DNA of 64,000 nt, from positions 372,001 to 436,000 of the forward strand of contig NZ_QXFH01000072.1 in the NCBI RefSeq assembly GCF_003581615.1, written 5' to 3'. Shown one piece after another: positions 9,137 through 18,166 of this stretch (its first letter is position 1; every line of letters begins with the position of its first letter). A program made the translations under genes and the position numbers. The DNA is from Flagellimonas lutimaris. Its GTDB lineage: Bacteria > Bacteroidota > Bacteroidia > Flavobacteriales > Flavobacteriaceae. The notes under the pieces were generated by a model that saw nothing but the letters and a program-made list of their open reading frames with translations, ran no database searches and was not told the DNA's origin.

Positions 9137-11371
9137 ATGAAAAATCTCTTTCTCAAACCTGTGTTTCTTGCAGTATCTATTCTTATTGTTACCCTTTTTG
9201 GAGTTGCTGGCTATCATTATGCATTAGGATACCCAGCTTGGGCAACCATGCTGGCCGGAATACTGATAGGTATTGTATTGCTTGTCCTATTGAAAATACT
9301 ATTGACCTGGCTGGCACCTTTGGTAAAGAAAGTACCGCTAACCTTTGTCACAACTCTATTTGGTGGGTTTTTAACCTTGTACATCTTGCGGATGTATGCT
9401 TTTAGATGGCCCTCCGTTTTATTTTATGGTCTTTCATTTTTTGGTTTTATCTGCTTAGTACTGCTCACTTTAGGTCTTCGGCAAATCATTAAAAAGAATA
9501 ACGCAAAAGCAGGTACTCCACTTGTTGTTTTAAGTGTTGTTTTAGTGGTGTTGGGATTTTATGGATTCAATTCCTTGGATGGTGATCCCTATGAGGATAC
9601 ATCATCAGCAGAAGAAACTGTCGATGTTACCTATTTGAGCGAAATGGGTATTGAAAATCCAGCTACAAAAGGAAACTTTGAGGTAGATGTTTTTACTTAC
9701 GGAAGTGGAACAGATGAAAAGCGACCTGAATACGCAGAGGGTGTCAAAATGAAAACGCCAACGGTCGATGCTTCTTTATTGCTGCCTGAGTGGAAGGGTA
9801 AAAAGAAAAAATGGCGAGAAAAATATTGGGGCTTTGGAGTAGATAGTTTTCCATTGAATGCCCGTGTTTATATGCCGAAAGGCGATGGCCCTTTTCCCAT
9901 GGTAATGATGGTACATGGTAATCATAGTATGCTCGATTATTCAGATGGCGGGTACGCCTATCTAGGAAAAGTTTTGGCCAGTAGGGGAATCTTAGGGGTC
10001 TCTGTGGATGAGAATTTTATCAATGGACATTGGTCCGGTGATTTTATGGGCAAAGAAATGCCTACTCGTGGATGGTTATTGCTCAAACATTTAGAACAAT
10101 GGAAAAAATGGAATGAAGACAGTAGTTCTGATTTGGCTGGCAAAGTGGACTTGGATAATATTATACTTGTGGGCCATTCCAGGGGAGGGGAAGCGGTATC
10201 CATTGCAGCGGCCTTCAACACATTGGATAGGTTCCCTGATAATGGAAATGAAAAGTTCGATTTTGGTTTTGGTATTAAAGGTGTCATTACAATAGCTCCA
10301 ACGGATTATAGGTACAAACGTGAAATTAGTTTAAAAGACATTAATTATTTATCCATTCAAGGTGCATACGACTCGGACGAGACCAGTTTTTGGGGCATGC
10401 GACCTTATCACCGTCTTAAATTTTCGGAAAATTTTGAAGGGTTCAAAGCCGGTTTGTATATGAATCACGCCAATCACGGTCAGTTTAACTCCACATGGGG
10501 GCGGTCTGATTTTGGTGCGCCCATGAAATGGTTGCTCAACCTTAAACCTTTGGTTAAGGGAGAAGAACAACGACAGGTTGCCAAAGTTTATGTGAGCGCT
10601 TTTGCGGAGGCCGTTCTTAAAGGGAGCAAAGTTTATCAGCCCATGTTCAAAAACGTGGATTTGGTAAGCGATTGGTTGCCCAAGGAAGATTACAGGAGCC
10701 AATACAGCGATATTTACAAAAATGTACTGGTAAATTTTGAGGGTGATTTAGATGTAACCAGTTCGCCAAATGGAATAAAACTGTCTGCAGAGAATTTCAA
10801 GTTCTGGCGCGAAACGGAATTGGAATCTCGAGATGGTGGAAGTCAACAGAACAATGCCTTAGTTCTTGGCTGGCAGTATGGTGCAAATGCCAGTAAGGAT
10901 TCTATCCCGATTTACAGCATTGCTTTACCAGATACAATATCTGATTTTGGTATGGTTGATACACTAGCACTATCTATGGCAATGGGAAACATTTCTGAAT
11001 TAAAAACTAAGGATAAAAAAGGTAAAAATATCGAGGCACCAAAAATCGGTTTTAATTTTAGTGTGGTGCTTAAAGATAGTTTAGGGAATTCCGCTTCGGT
11101 AGCGTTGGATAAAGAGAATAGGCTTCCTAGTACCATCAAAACCAAGTTTACCAAGTTTAAATTTTTAGATAAGGATATGATTGGTAAGGACTCGGAGGTA
11201 CAATTGAAGAGTTGTTATATCCCAATCTCTTCCTTTTTAGAAAAGACTGATAGCCTAAAATTGAATAAACTACAAAGTATCCATTTGGTTTTTGACAAGG
11301 ACTCTCTTGGTGTAGTTGTCTTGGATGATATTGGATTTTATAAACGAGTGGAACGGGATACCATCCAATAA
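9137..11371 (+). CDS. Membrane-anchored alpha/beta hydrolase
   Basis: A 744-residue protein with five predicted membrane helices in the first ~150 residues (for example LAVSILIVTLFGVAGYHYAL and VVLSVVLVVLGFYGF). These are followed by an extracytoplasmic alpha/beta hydrolase with oxyanion strand MVMMVHGNHS, nucleophile elbow GHSRGGE (Ser348), and a late DHAN-like NHANHGQFN region that could supply the His. About 250 C-terminal residues form a beta-rich domain unlike the hydrolase core. The fold suggests an esterase or lipase on a bulky substrate, but no substrate is identified. The gene stands alone between pcrA and the convergent lipoprotein genes, which end 5 bp after it. Confidence 0.75.
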   Translation: MKNLFLKPVFLAVSILIVTLFGVAGYHYALGYPAWATMLAGILIGIVLLVLLKILLTWLAPLVKKVPLTFVTTLFGGFLTLYILRMYAFRWPSVLFYGLSFFGFICLVLLTLGLRQIIKKNNAKAGTPLVVLSVVLVVLGFYGFNSLDGDPYEDTSSAEETVDVTYLSEMGIENPATKGNFEVDVFTYGSGTDEKRPEYAEGVKMKTPTVDASLLLPEWKGKKKKWREKYWGFGVDSFPLNARVYMPKGDGPFPMVMMVHGNHSMLDYSDGGYAYLGKVLASRGILGVSVDENFINGHWSGDFMGKEMPTRGWLLLKHLEQWKKWNEDSSSDLAGKVDLDNIILVGHSRGGEAVSIAAAFNTLDRFPDNGNEKFDFGFGIKGVITIAPTDYRYKREISLKDINYLSIQGAYDSDETSFWGMRPYHRLKFSENFEGFKAGLYMNHANHGQFNSTWGRSDFGAPMKWLLNLKPLVKGEEQRQVAKVYVSAFAEAVLKGSKVYQPMFKNVDLVSDWLPKEDYRSQYSDIYKNVLVNFEGDLDVTSSPNGIKLSAENFKFWRETELESRDGGSQQNNALVLGWQYGANASKDSIPIYSIALPDTISDFGMVDTLALSMAMGNISELKTKDKKGKNIEAPKIGFNFSVVLKDSLGNSASVALDKENRLPSTIKTKFTKFKFLDKDMIGKDSEVQLKSCYIPISSFLEKTDSLKLNKLQSIHLVFDKDSLGVVVLDDIGFYKRVERDTIQ

Positions 11372-11375
11372 GGGC

Positions 11376-12725
11376 TCATTCAGAAAAGCCACAGAATTGC
11401 TGTCCTGTTGGCATTATTGTTGGGTATTCTGAACGATATTCCAATATGAAAGTTTGGAAGTATGCTGTTTGATCTCCATAGTTTGCGACACACTTAGGTT
11501 TTTCTCCAATATTGTTTTTTTCTATAGGCTGTGCAACCAAAACTGCCTCATCATGGAGTTTTATTCCCGCTTGAGAAATACTGGCGATGTATTCCTGTTT
11601 TGTGATATCGTAAACTAATAGGGGGGAGTGGTTTGAAGTTCCAGAAAGTCTCACAAACAAATATTGTTTTTGTTTGGCCAGTAATCTTGCGTAATACGAT
11701 TTAAAAGGCAGTACTACGGGCGTCTTATCATTTTTTTTCATGATTTTTAACAAGGTAGTTTCTTCGTCTGGATCGTAGTTATGCTCTATTTGGATAGAAT
11801 CCTTAAAAACAAGTGTAAAGGAAGTTAAATTTTCCTTTTGAGTTGTGTCGATAGGTATTTCCGATCCTTCTAAATAGCCATTGTCATAATTCTTAGGACC
11901 ATTAAAAGAGTCCGAGTTTACTGGGAAATCTATTTGAGATGTTTGCTGTTGATAGTTTTCTCCATCAAAAGAAAGGACGCTGTAGGTTAATCCCCAATCA
12001 TTGTATGGATAGGTTTTATTTGGGATAAATATTTTGGAAGCATCATTGCTTACTATAAAATCAATGGGTCTGCCCAAAGTGTAATCGGTGGTGATCGAGC
12101 TTTGGTTTTTGGGAAATATGTCAGTTTTTTTCAAACCGTTCTCCACAGTAAAGGCATGAAGCGAGGAATAAAAATCAACACCGGATAATTGACCCAAACC
12201 TTTGAACAGATAAACAGGCTGTTTTGTTTCCCGATAAAGATTATAAATATCGGTGCACCTCACGGAAAGCTTATCCAAAGAGAACGATTCAATTTTTTGA
12301 TTGTTCGTATGCAAGGCAATGGACTTTATTTTAGGGTTGGAACCACCCAATCTAGAATCCCAAGAGAATATGACTATCGATGTATCCTGTGCGATGGCGA
12401 GAGTCAAACTTTCATCTAATTTATCAGTTTTTGTAAAGTTTGCAAGAATATCCGGACTGCTTACTTCTTGAAGTATTTCAGTTATATCCCGATTGAATTG
12501 GTTGGCTTGTTTTGTAAAATTGGGATTATTGATTTCTAGTTCATCAAGATTGTGAAGAAGGGTGGTGATTGAGTCTACCAGCACTATACAATTACTGAAT
12601 TTAGAGGTTTCTTGAGCATCCTTCATATCCGCTCTTTTACATTGAAAATGAAATAGAGCAATAACTTGCAGAATTATAAGTGGTTTGCTCAATCTTAAAA
12701 GGTTAGTTGTATGTATTGTCGACAT
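11376..12725 (-). CDS. Hypothetical exported protein, paralogue of the upstream lipoprotein
   Basis: A 449-residue protein of unknown function. The N-terminus is hydrophobic (LIILQVIALFHFQC) and ends in a Cys that may be a loose lipobox. Residues ~45-170 (DSITTLLHNLDELE, IVIFSWDSRLGG, KIKSIALHTNNQKI) match the protein encoded just upstream (DTLLTKLQDLDTVD, IGVFSWNTKMDC, SIKNIALFKSNDKL), so the first third is a tandem duplicate. The remainder is beta-rich with no motif I recognise. It overlaps the upstream gene by 23 bp, which argues for one transcript. Confidence 0.6.
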   Translation of the reverse strand: MSTIHTTNLLRLSKPLIILQVIALFHFQCKRADMKDAQETSKFSNCIVLVDSITTLLHNLDELEINNPNFTKQANQFNRDITEILQEVSSPDILANFTKTDKLDESLTLAIAQDTSIVIFSWDSRLGGSNPKIKSIALHTNNQKIESFSLDKLSVRCTDIYNLYRETKQPVYLFKGLGQLSGVDFYSSLHAFTVENGLKKTDIFPKNQSSITTDYTLGRPIDFIVSNDASKIFIPNKTYPYNDWGLTYSVLSFDGENYQQQTSQIDFPVNSDSFNGPKNYDNGYLEGSEIPIDTTQKENLTSFTLVFKDSIQIEHNYDPDEETTLLKIMKKNDKTPVVLPFKSYYARLLAKQKQYLFVRLSGTSNHSPLLVYDITKQEYIASISQAGIKLHDEAVLVAQPIEKNNIGEKPKCVANYGDQTAYFQTFILEYRSEYPTIMPTGQQFCGFSE

Positions 12726-13314
12726 ATGTTTCTTCTATCGTGGGAATCGATGACTCCACTAGATGTTCATTGGCTATAGTGTATCCATTTATGGCTGGTT
12801 CGCGTAAAATCGTTTCTCCACTTAAAATATAGATGGTTTTATTGTTGCTTTTTTTTCTGGAAGCTATTCCCCTGTAAATCATGGATTCACCATATAAGGA
12901 TGTGGCATGTAACTTATCGTTGGATTTGAAAAGTGCAATGTTCTTGATGCTATGTCCTAAACAATCCATCTTTGTGTTCCAGGAGAACACCCCAATATGC
13001 TTGTCTTCAGAAAAGACAAAAGTAATTTGGTACTCATTCTGTTGATAGGCTTTTACCAACTTGTCGAATTCTTCAGTAAATCGAATGTTTTCAACAATTC
13101 TTCTCATTTTTTCATTGATGATCACTATTTTATCCAAATTTTTGCAATCAACAGTATCCAAATCTTGAAGTTTCGTCAATAAGGTATCCATTTCTGCCAA
13201 AGTAGCAGTCCCATGGAAAGGTGTGTTGTTGGATTTATAAGAGTTGTTGCAACTGGTTAAATATATTTGCGATGCAAAGCATACAACTAGTGAAACGAGT
13301 GTCCTTAATTTCAT
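12703..13314 (-). CDS. Hypothetical lipoprotein, paralogue of the downstream gene
   Basis: A 203-residue protein with a lipoprotein signal (MKLRTLVSLVVCFASQIYLTSC, lipobox LTSC), so it is likely anchored in the outer membrane or on the surface. It contains the same domain as the N-terminal third of the next gene: a helix pair (MDTLLTKLQDLD, MRRIVENIRFTEEF), then VFSEDKHIGVFSWNT and a strand repeat around NIALFKSNDKLHATS. Function is unknown. The two genes overlap by 23 bp and appear nowhere else in the window, so this looks like a lineage-specific duplicated pair. Confidence 0.6.
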   Translation of the reverse strand: MKLRTLVSLVVCFASQIYLTSCNNSYKSNNTPFHGTATLAEMDTLLTKLQDLDTVDCKNLDKIVIINEKMRRIVENIRFTEEFDKLVKAYQQNEYQITFVFSEDKHIGVFSWNTKMDCLGHSIKNIALFKSNDKLHATSLYGESMIYRGIASRKKSNNKTIYILSGETILREPAINGYTIANEHLVESSIPTIEETYVDNTYN

Positions 13315-13503
13315 AGGGATGCAAATTTTATATAAAGTTCAGGTATATATATCAACGGCAATGGTCGTAATCAATCAATCACCCATATGGATTGATGAAT
13401 GGGCTATTTCACTTTATAGAGATTTCAATCTTACAATAAGTACAGTGCATTACTAAATATTTGGCACGGATGTGGGAAGCATTCATTTGGCTGTAATATG
13501 TAG

Positions 13504-13511
13504 TATCTTTG
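13504..13511 (+). promoter_or_regulatory. Candidate -7 box for the yciO-like gene
   Basis: TATCTTTG matches the Bacteroidota -7 consensus TAnnTTTG, 40 bp before the ATG at 13552. A TTTG lies at 13486-13489, but 14 bp is shorter than the usual 17-23 bp spacing, so the -33 partner is uncertain. Confidence 0.45.
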
Positions 13512-13551
13512 TTGTTGATCCTATAGAAATTAGGACCACATAATTCTACCA

Positions 13552-14172
13552 ATGGCCGAGTTGATAAAACTTTACGAAGAGAACCCGAATCCAAAGCAGG
13601 TCCAAAAAGTTGTGGATGTTCTTAGGAAGGGCGGACTTGTTATATATCCTACGGATACGGTTTACGGTCTTGGTTGTGATATTACCAACTCAAAGGCTTT
13701 GCAGCGAATTGCAAGAATTAAGGGAGTGAAGCTGGAAAAAGCCAATTGGTCCTTTATTTGTGCAGACTTGAGTAATTTATCGGATTATGTTAGGCAAATT
13801 GACAGTTCAACATTTAAAATATTAAAACGAACCCTTCCTGGACCTTATACTTTTATTTTGCCAGGAAACAACAATCTGCCAAAAGATTTTAAGAAAAAGA
13901 AAACTGTGGGTATTCGCGTGCCGGATAATGCTATTGCCAGGGCATTGGTATCCGAGTTGGGACATCCTATTGTATCTACATCCATCAGAGACGACGATGA
14001 TGTTTTGGAGTACACTACGGACCCAGAACTTATTTTTGAGAAATGGCAGAATCTTGTAGATATTGTTATTGATGGGGGCTACGGAGATAATGTGGCATCC
14101 ACGGTAATAGACCTTTCCGGAGAAGAACCCGAAGTTGTGCGGGAGGGCAAGGGAAGTCTTGAAATTTATTAA
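13552..14172 (+). CDS. YciO/TsaC/YrdC-family protein
   Basis: A 206-residue protein of the Sua5/YciO/YrdC family. The length and landmarks match YciO rather than TsaC: NPKQVQKVVDVLRKGG, IYPTDTVYGLGCDI, WSFICADLSNLSDY, GPYTFILPG, GIRVPDNAIARAL, VREGKGSLEIY. The TsaC SxN motif is replaced by STSIRDDDD. TsaC makes threonylcarbamoyl-AMP for tRNA t6A. YciO proteins share the fold, and their physiological role is not established. If no second TsaC exists in this genome, this one could carry out the t6A step. It ends at a bidirectional terminator shared with the convergent ompA-like gene. Confidence 0.82.
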   Translation: MAELIKLYEENPNPKQVQKVVDVLRKGGLVIYPTDTVYGLGCDITNSKALQRIARIKGVKLEKANWSFICADLSNLSDYVRQIDSSTFKILKRTLPGPYTFILPGNNNLPKDFKKKKTVGIRVPDNAIARALVSELGHPIVSTSIRDDDDVLEYTTDPELIFEKWQNLVDIVIDGGYGDNVASTVIDLSGEEPEVVREGKGSLEIY

Positions 14173-14177
14173 ATAAA

Positions 14178-14201
14178 AAAAGCGGCCATTTGGCCGCTTT
14201 T
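14178..14201. terminator. Bidirectional intrinsic terminator
   Basis: AAAAGCGGCCA (14178-14188) pairs perfectly with TGGCCGCTTTT (14191-14201) around a two-base loop. A and T runs flank both sides, so it can end the plus-strand yciO-like gene and the minus-strand ompA-like gene that converge here. Confidence 0.9.
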
Positions 14202-14228
14202 CTATTTAAGCTATTACTTGCTTATTTC

Positions 14229-15101
14229 TTATTTGCCTGTACCACCAATGGCAGGATCTTTCATTCCTTCTTCGATCATGTTATAGAACTGATCGATTTT
14301 TGGAAGTACAACAATTCTTGTTCTTCTATTTTTAGCTCTGTTCGCAGATGTGTCGTTGCCAACAAGAGGTACGTAGTAGCTTCGTCCAGCAGCTGTCATT
14401 CTAGCAGGGTCTACGCCAAAGTCATTTTGTAGAATTCTAACAACAGATGTTGCTCTCTTTGCACTAAGGTCCCAGTTGTCCAATAGCACACCACTTCTGT
14501 AAGGTACGTTGTCGGTGTGGCCTTCTACCATAAATTCAAAATCAGGTTTGTTGTTTACCACTTTAGCTACTTTACCAAGTACTTCTTTGGCAGCACTGGT
14601 TACGTTGTAGCTTCCGCTTCTAAACAATAACTTGTCAGAAATGGATACGAAAACGACACCTTTTTCAACACTGATTTCGATGTCTTCATCGTCCAAGTTG
14701 CCCAACACACCTTTAAGGCTCTGAACCAAAGCAAGGTTCACAGAGTCTCTACGTGTAACGGCATTTTGTAGTTTTCTAATGGTAAGGTCTTTCTCTTGAA
14801 GACTCTCAAGGGATTTCTCAAGGTTTTCAGCACCTTTTGTGGTAAGCGTGGTCAAGTTGCCCATATTGTTGATGAGCTCTTGGTTGTTTGCCTTTAGGAA
14901 TGCATTTTGGTCTTCAAGTGTTTTCAACCTAGAACTTGCAGTTGCTTTTTCTTCCAAGCAATCGTTGAGCTTAACGGTTGCAGAGTTCAATAGGTCTTGC
15001 GTTTCTTTTTGTTTGGCTTCAAGATCTGCATATTTCTTTTGCGATACGCAAGAAGATAATAGAACTGTCATCGCCAATGTTCCTAGAAAAATTTTTTTCA
15101 T
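14229..15101 (-). CDS. OmpA-family peptidoglycan-binding lipoprotein
   Basis: A 290-residue outer-membrane lipoprotein. The signal ends in LLSSC (lipobox, Cys18), a long coiled coil (about 25-125) spans part of the periplasm, and an OmpA C-terminal domain follows. The peptidoglycan-binding elements are complete: FMVEGHTDNVPY, WDLSAKRATSVVRIL, AAGRSYYVP and RAKNRRTRIVVLP, including the Asp and Arg that hold diaminopimelate. It should tether the outer membrane to the cell wall, much like Pal. It is single, with its own terminator. The gene at 2194-2967 is a paralogue that has lost these residues. Confidence 0.92.
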   Translation of the reverse strand: MKKIFLGTLAMTVLLSSCVSQKKYADLEAKQKETQDLLNSATVKLNDCLEEKATASSRLKTLEDQNAFLKANNQELINNMGNLTTLTTKGAENLEKSLESLQEKDLTIRKLQNAVTRRDSVNLALVQSLKGVLGNLDDEDIEISVEKGVVFVSISDKLLFRSGSYNVTSAAKEVLGKVAKVVNNKPDFEFMVEGHTDNVPYRSGVLLDNWDLSAKRATSVVRILQNDFGVDPARMTAAGRSYYVPLVGNDTSANRAKNRRTRIVVLPKIDQFYNMIEEGMKDPAIGGTGK

Positions 15102-15197
15102 AGTTCAGAGTATAATTTAAGGATTGTTAGATATATCAAATGTTAAAAAACTACACCAAAATTAGATAAAAAGCAAGGCTCCTATATTTCGGCTTCG

Positions 15198-16199
15198 TTA
15201 ATCTTTTACTAAAATGTTAAAACTAGCTACTTGATGTACGAAATAGGACCATACTATGGATGTCGTTACATAGTATTTTAATATAAAGTTAGCTTTTTCG
15301 CGCTTTCTGTACATTTTTATAAAGTTAGCATAAAAACTGAGATGAGCCTTTAGGATTGCGAAACAGTGATCAAACTTTAATTGAAAAATAAATCGGATTG
15401 CAGCAACGGCATCTAGTAGTAAGCGAACAAAAACTATGGGCATGGCTTTTTTTCTGGGAAGGTTCTTGGTAATGGAGTAAAGGGAGTTCCTAAAGTTAAG
15501 AAAGGTTTTCTTTGGGTTCATGTTAGACAATGTACTGCCCCCAAAATGATAAACTTCGCTTTGTCCAACATAATAAACCTTATGCCCTGCATTTTTGGCT
15601 CTCCAACATAAATCAATTTCTTCTTGATGGGCAAAATAATCCTCATCAAAACCTTCTAGCTCTCGGAACACTTCACTTTTTATAAACATACATGCACCGG
15701 TTGCCCAAAATACTTCTTTGATGTCGTTATACTGTCCCTCGTCTTTTTCAATGGTTTGGAAGATTCTTCCCCTACAAAATGGGTACCCAAACATATCCAA
15801 AAAACCTCCTGCAGCTCCCGCATATTCAAAATGATCTCTTTGGTTAAGGTCCAATATTTTGGGTTGGATGATGGATGTATTAGGAAGGGATTGAAACGCA
15901 TCTTTTATAGGCTCCAACCAATTTGGAGTAACCTCGACATCGGAATTTAATAGACAGAAAACATCTGCCTCAATATTCTTAAGCCCATCATTGTATCCTT
16001 TGGCAAAACCTCCATTGGATTTATTTTGAACAATACCAACTGTAGGATATTCTCTTTTTAAAAAATCGATTGAACCATCTGTACTTGCGTTGTCTACAAC
16101 ATAAATATCTGCACCTTTGGAATACTCCATAACAGAGGGCAGGAACCTTTCCAGTAAGGTTTCCCCATTCCAATTGAGTATGACTACGGCGATTTTCAA
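15198..16199 (-). CDS. Family 2 glycosyltransferase
   Basis: A 333-residue GT-A enzyme that would transfer a sugar from a nucleotide donor during surface polysaccharide or glycolipid synthesis. Seen are VVILNWNGETLLERFL, YVVDNASTDGS, NGGFAKGYNDGL and the metal-site CLLNSDVEVTPNW, then FWATGACMFIKSEVF and EEIDLCWRAKNAG, which match rhamnosyltransferase-like GT2 enzymes. A hydrophobic stretch near 255-275 may anchor it to the membrane. No other polysaccharide gene is adjacent; it is followed upstream by the HsdR_N gene after 12 bp, so the two may be co-transcribed. Confidence 0.9.
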   Translation of the reverse strand: MKIAVVILNWNGETLLERFLPSVMEYSKGADIYVVDNASTDGSIDFLKREYPTVGIVQNKSNGGFAKGYNDGLKNIEADVFCLLNSDVEVTPNWLEPIKDAFQSLPNTSIIQPKILDLNQRDHFEYAGAAGGFLDMFGYPFCRGRIFQTIEKDEGQYNDIKEVFWATGACMFIKSEVFRELEGFDEDYFAHQEEIDLCWRAKNAGHKVYYVGQSEVYHFGGSTLSNMNPKKTFLNFRNSLYSITKNLPRKKAMPIVFVRLLLDAVAAIRFIFQLKFDHCFAILKAHLSFYANFIKMYRKREKANFILKYYVTTSIVWSYFVHQVASFNILVKD

Positions 16200-16211
16200 A
16201 ACGGAGGCAAA

Positions 16212-16658
16212 TTAACGGCTAAAATCAGGAATATCCTCTAAAAACCTATATTTTTCATTGGTGTGGTCCATTTCGCAATAGTAATGTCCCAAACCGTTGG
16301 TCACCATAAGGTACTCGGCTTTTAGTTGATAGTTGTACCGTGCTATCTGATCAAAAGTGGACTGTGTGATTTTTACCTCTGGTGCCTTGCACTCGATCAA
16401 AAGAAAAATAGAGCCATCCGGATTAAAAACAACAACATCGTAACGTTTCTTTAATTTGTTTACGGTAAGTTGTTTTTCCACATTGATAAGGCTCTTCGGG
16501 TAATTTTTTGTGAACACCAAATAACGAAGCACATGCTGGCGCACCCATTCTTCGGGTTGGAGTACCACAAATCTTTTACGTATCCCGTCAAAAATGTACT
16601 GTTTATTTTGGCTATTTTTGATTCGAAATGAATAAGGTGGAAAGTTCAAATCTTGCAT
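16212..16658 (-). CDS. Small stand-alone HsdR_N (PD-(D/E)XK) domain protein
   Basis: A 148-residue protein equal to the N-terminal nuclease domain of type I restriction HsdR subunits. The nuclease core is visible: YDVVVFNPDGSIFLLIECKAP has the Asp, then E-x-K, and QIARYNYQL follows as the QxxxY motif. There is no helicase part and no hsdM or hsdS nearby, so it is not a restriction system. Stand-alone forms are common in Bacteroidota, with unknown function. Its start is only 26 bp from the divergent holA start, so promoters for one or both must overlap coding sequence. Confidence 0.82.
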   Translation of the reverse strand: MQDLNFPPYSFRIKNSQNKQYIFDGIRKRFVVLQPEEWVRQHVLRYLVFTKNYPKSLINVEKQLTVNKLKKRYDVVVFNPDGSIFLLIECKAPEVKITQSTFDQIARYNYQLKAEYLMVTNGLGHYYCEMDHTNEKYRFLEDIPDFSR

Positions 16659-16684
16659 TCTACAAAACTGGTGATATAATTTGA

Positions 16685-17686
16685 ATGGACAAAGTAAAAG
16701 AGATTGTATCAGAAATTAACAATGGAAATCCAAAACCCATCTATTTTTTAATGGGAGAGGAGCCCTATTATATAGACCGAATCTCTCAATACATCGCAAA
16801 TAATGTGCTTACGGAAGATGAAAAAGGTTTCAATCAGATGGTGCTTTATGGCAAAGATACCTCTGTAGATGAAGTAGTTTCCAATGCCAAGCGGTTTCCT
16901 ATGATGGCACAATACCAAGTGGTTATTGTCAAAGAGGCGCAGCACCTTTCCAGGACTATAGAAAGTCTTGTTTCATACGCTGAGAATCCCCAGCCAACCA
17001 CAATTTTGGTACTTTGCTACAAATATAAAAAGTTGGATAAGCGCAAAAAACTCTATAAAACCATTCAAAAGAGTGGAGAGCTTTTTGAAAGTAAAAAACT
17101 GTACGAAAATCAAGTAGCGGATTGGGTAAGAAGAACCTTGGCCAGTAAAAAGTACAGGATTTCTCCCAAGTCTTGTGTGATGCTTGTGGAGTTTTTGGGC
17201 ACAGATTTGAGCAAGATCAGCAATGAATTGGATAAATTGACCTTGATTGTGCCTCCAACAACAGAAATCACTCCTGAACTGATTGAAGAGCATATTGGTA
17301 TCAGCAAGGACTTCAACAACTTCGAATTAAAGAAGGCAATCGGTGAGCGGAATGTCAAAAAAGCTTCACGGATCATTGATTATTTTGCCCAAAATCCAAA
17401 GGATAATCCGTTTGTGGTAACGATTACATTGTTGAACACTTTTTTTACGCAATTGTTACAATACCATGGGCTTAAAGACCATTCTCCGGGCAACGTAGCC
17501 AAGGTCTTGGGAGTAAACCCATATTTTGTAAATGAGTACGTAGTAGCGGCAAAGAACTATCCTATGAAAAGGGTAAGCGGTATTATCTCGAGCCTTAGAA
17601 CCTTGGATTTAAAGGGCAAGGGAGTTGGCGCCAATAATATGGCCCAAGCCGATTTACTTAAGGAACTTCTGTACGAAATAGTTTAA
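16685..17686 (+). CDS. holA: DNA polymerase III subunit delta
   Basis: A 333-residue clamp-loader subunit that opens the beta clamp during replication. The N-terminal AAA+-like domain shows PIYFLMGEEPYYIDRI and the QVVIVKEAQ strand; it lacks a working Walker A, as expected for delta. Later come LVEFLGTDLSKISNELDKL and the C-terminal collar helices (ITLLNTFFTQLLQYH, LKELLYEIV). Length is normal. It converges on the DoxX gene with only 4 bp between stops and is divergent from the HsdR_N gene. Confidence 0.92.
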   Translation: MDKVKEIVSEINNGNPKPIYFLMGEEPYYIDRISQYIANNVLTEDEKGFNQMVLYGKDTSVDEVVSNAKRFPMMAQYQVVIVKEAQHLSRTIESLVSYAENPQPTTILVLCYKYKKLDKRKKLYKTIQKSGELFESKKLYENQVADWVRRTLASKKYRISPKSCVMLVEFLGTDLSKISNELDKLTLIVPPTTEITPELIEEHIGISKDFNNFELKKAIGERNVKKASRIIDYFAQNPKDNPFVVTITLLNTFFTQLLQYHGLKDHSPGNVAKVLGVNPYFVNEYVVAAKNYPMKRVSGIISSLRTLDLKGKGVGANNMAQADLLKELLYEIV

Positions 17687-17690
17687 TCAT

Positions 17691-18068
17691 TTACTTTTTG
17701 TCCACACTGTATTTGCCAGGACCAAGAAGCATTATTGCAATAAAGGTTACTAAATAAAGTAAGGCCTTTTCTTTAACGTTAAAGGGGTCTGCAGAATGAA
17801 TCATAAAAGCGGCAACGAACATGGTAATGGCAGTAGGTATGGCAGCCCATCTTGTTTTGAAACCAATAATGATTAGAACGGGGCAGATAAACTCGGCTAC
17901 AACGGCCAAAAAGAGTGAAGGAGCTTGACCAATTCCGAATGGATTGGCAAATTCCGTATTGCCATTGATAAGATTCATAAGTTTTGGATAGCCATGGGTA
18001 AGCATAAATACTGAAGGTACAATTCTTAGTAATGCTAACCCTGCGTGTGTGGAAGTGTTATTTTTCAT
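17691..18068 (-). CDS. DoxX family membrane protein
   Basis: A 125-residue protein with four predicted membrane helices (ALLRIVPSVFMLTHGYPKL, LFLAVVAEFICPVLIIIGF, IPTAITMFVAAFMIH, LLYLVTFIAIMLLGPG). The first helix ends in the HGYPKL motif typical of DoxX/DoxD-like proteins. Members are linked to thiosulfate oxidation or oxidative-stress complexes in some bacteria, but in Bacteroidota they are mostly uncharacterised. It is 99 bp from the dehydrogenase gene on the same strand, and nothing in the context gives a function. Confidence 0.85.
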   Translation of the reverse strand: MKNNTSTHAGLALLRIVPSVFMLTHGYPKLMNLINGNTEFANPFGIGQAPSLFLAVVAEFICPVLIIIGFKTRWAAIPTAITMFVAAFMIHSADPFNVKEKALLYLVTFIAIMLLGPGKYSVDKK

Positions 18069-18166
18069 GTGGGGAAATTTAGTCCCCGTGAAAATATAAA
18101 TTAAGTTTTAAAAAACGTAACAATAATCGACGAAAAGCATTTTTGAATCACCTCCCCTAAAAACTG

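Noticed and set aside
16212-16658. A type I restriction-modification system
   Set aside because: Only an HsdR_N-like domain is present; there is no helicase domain, hsdM or hsdS.
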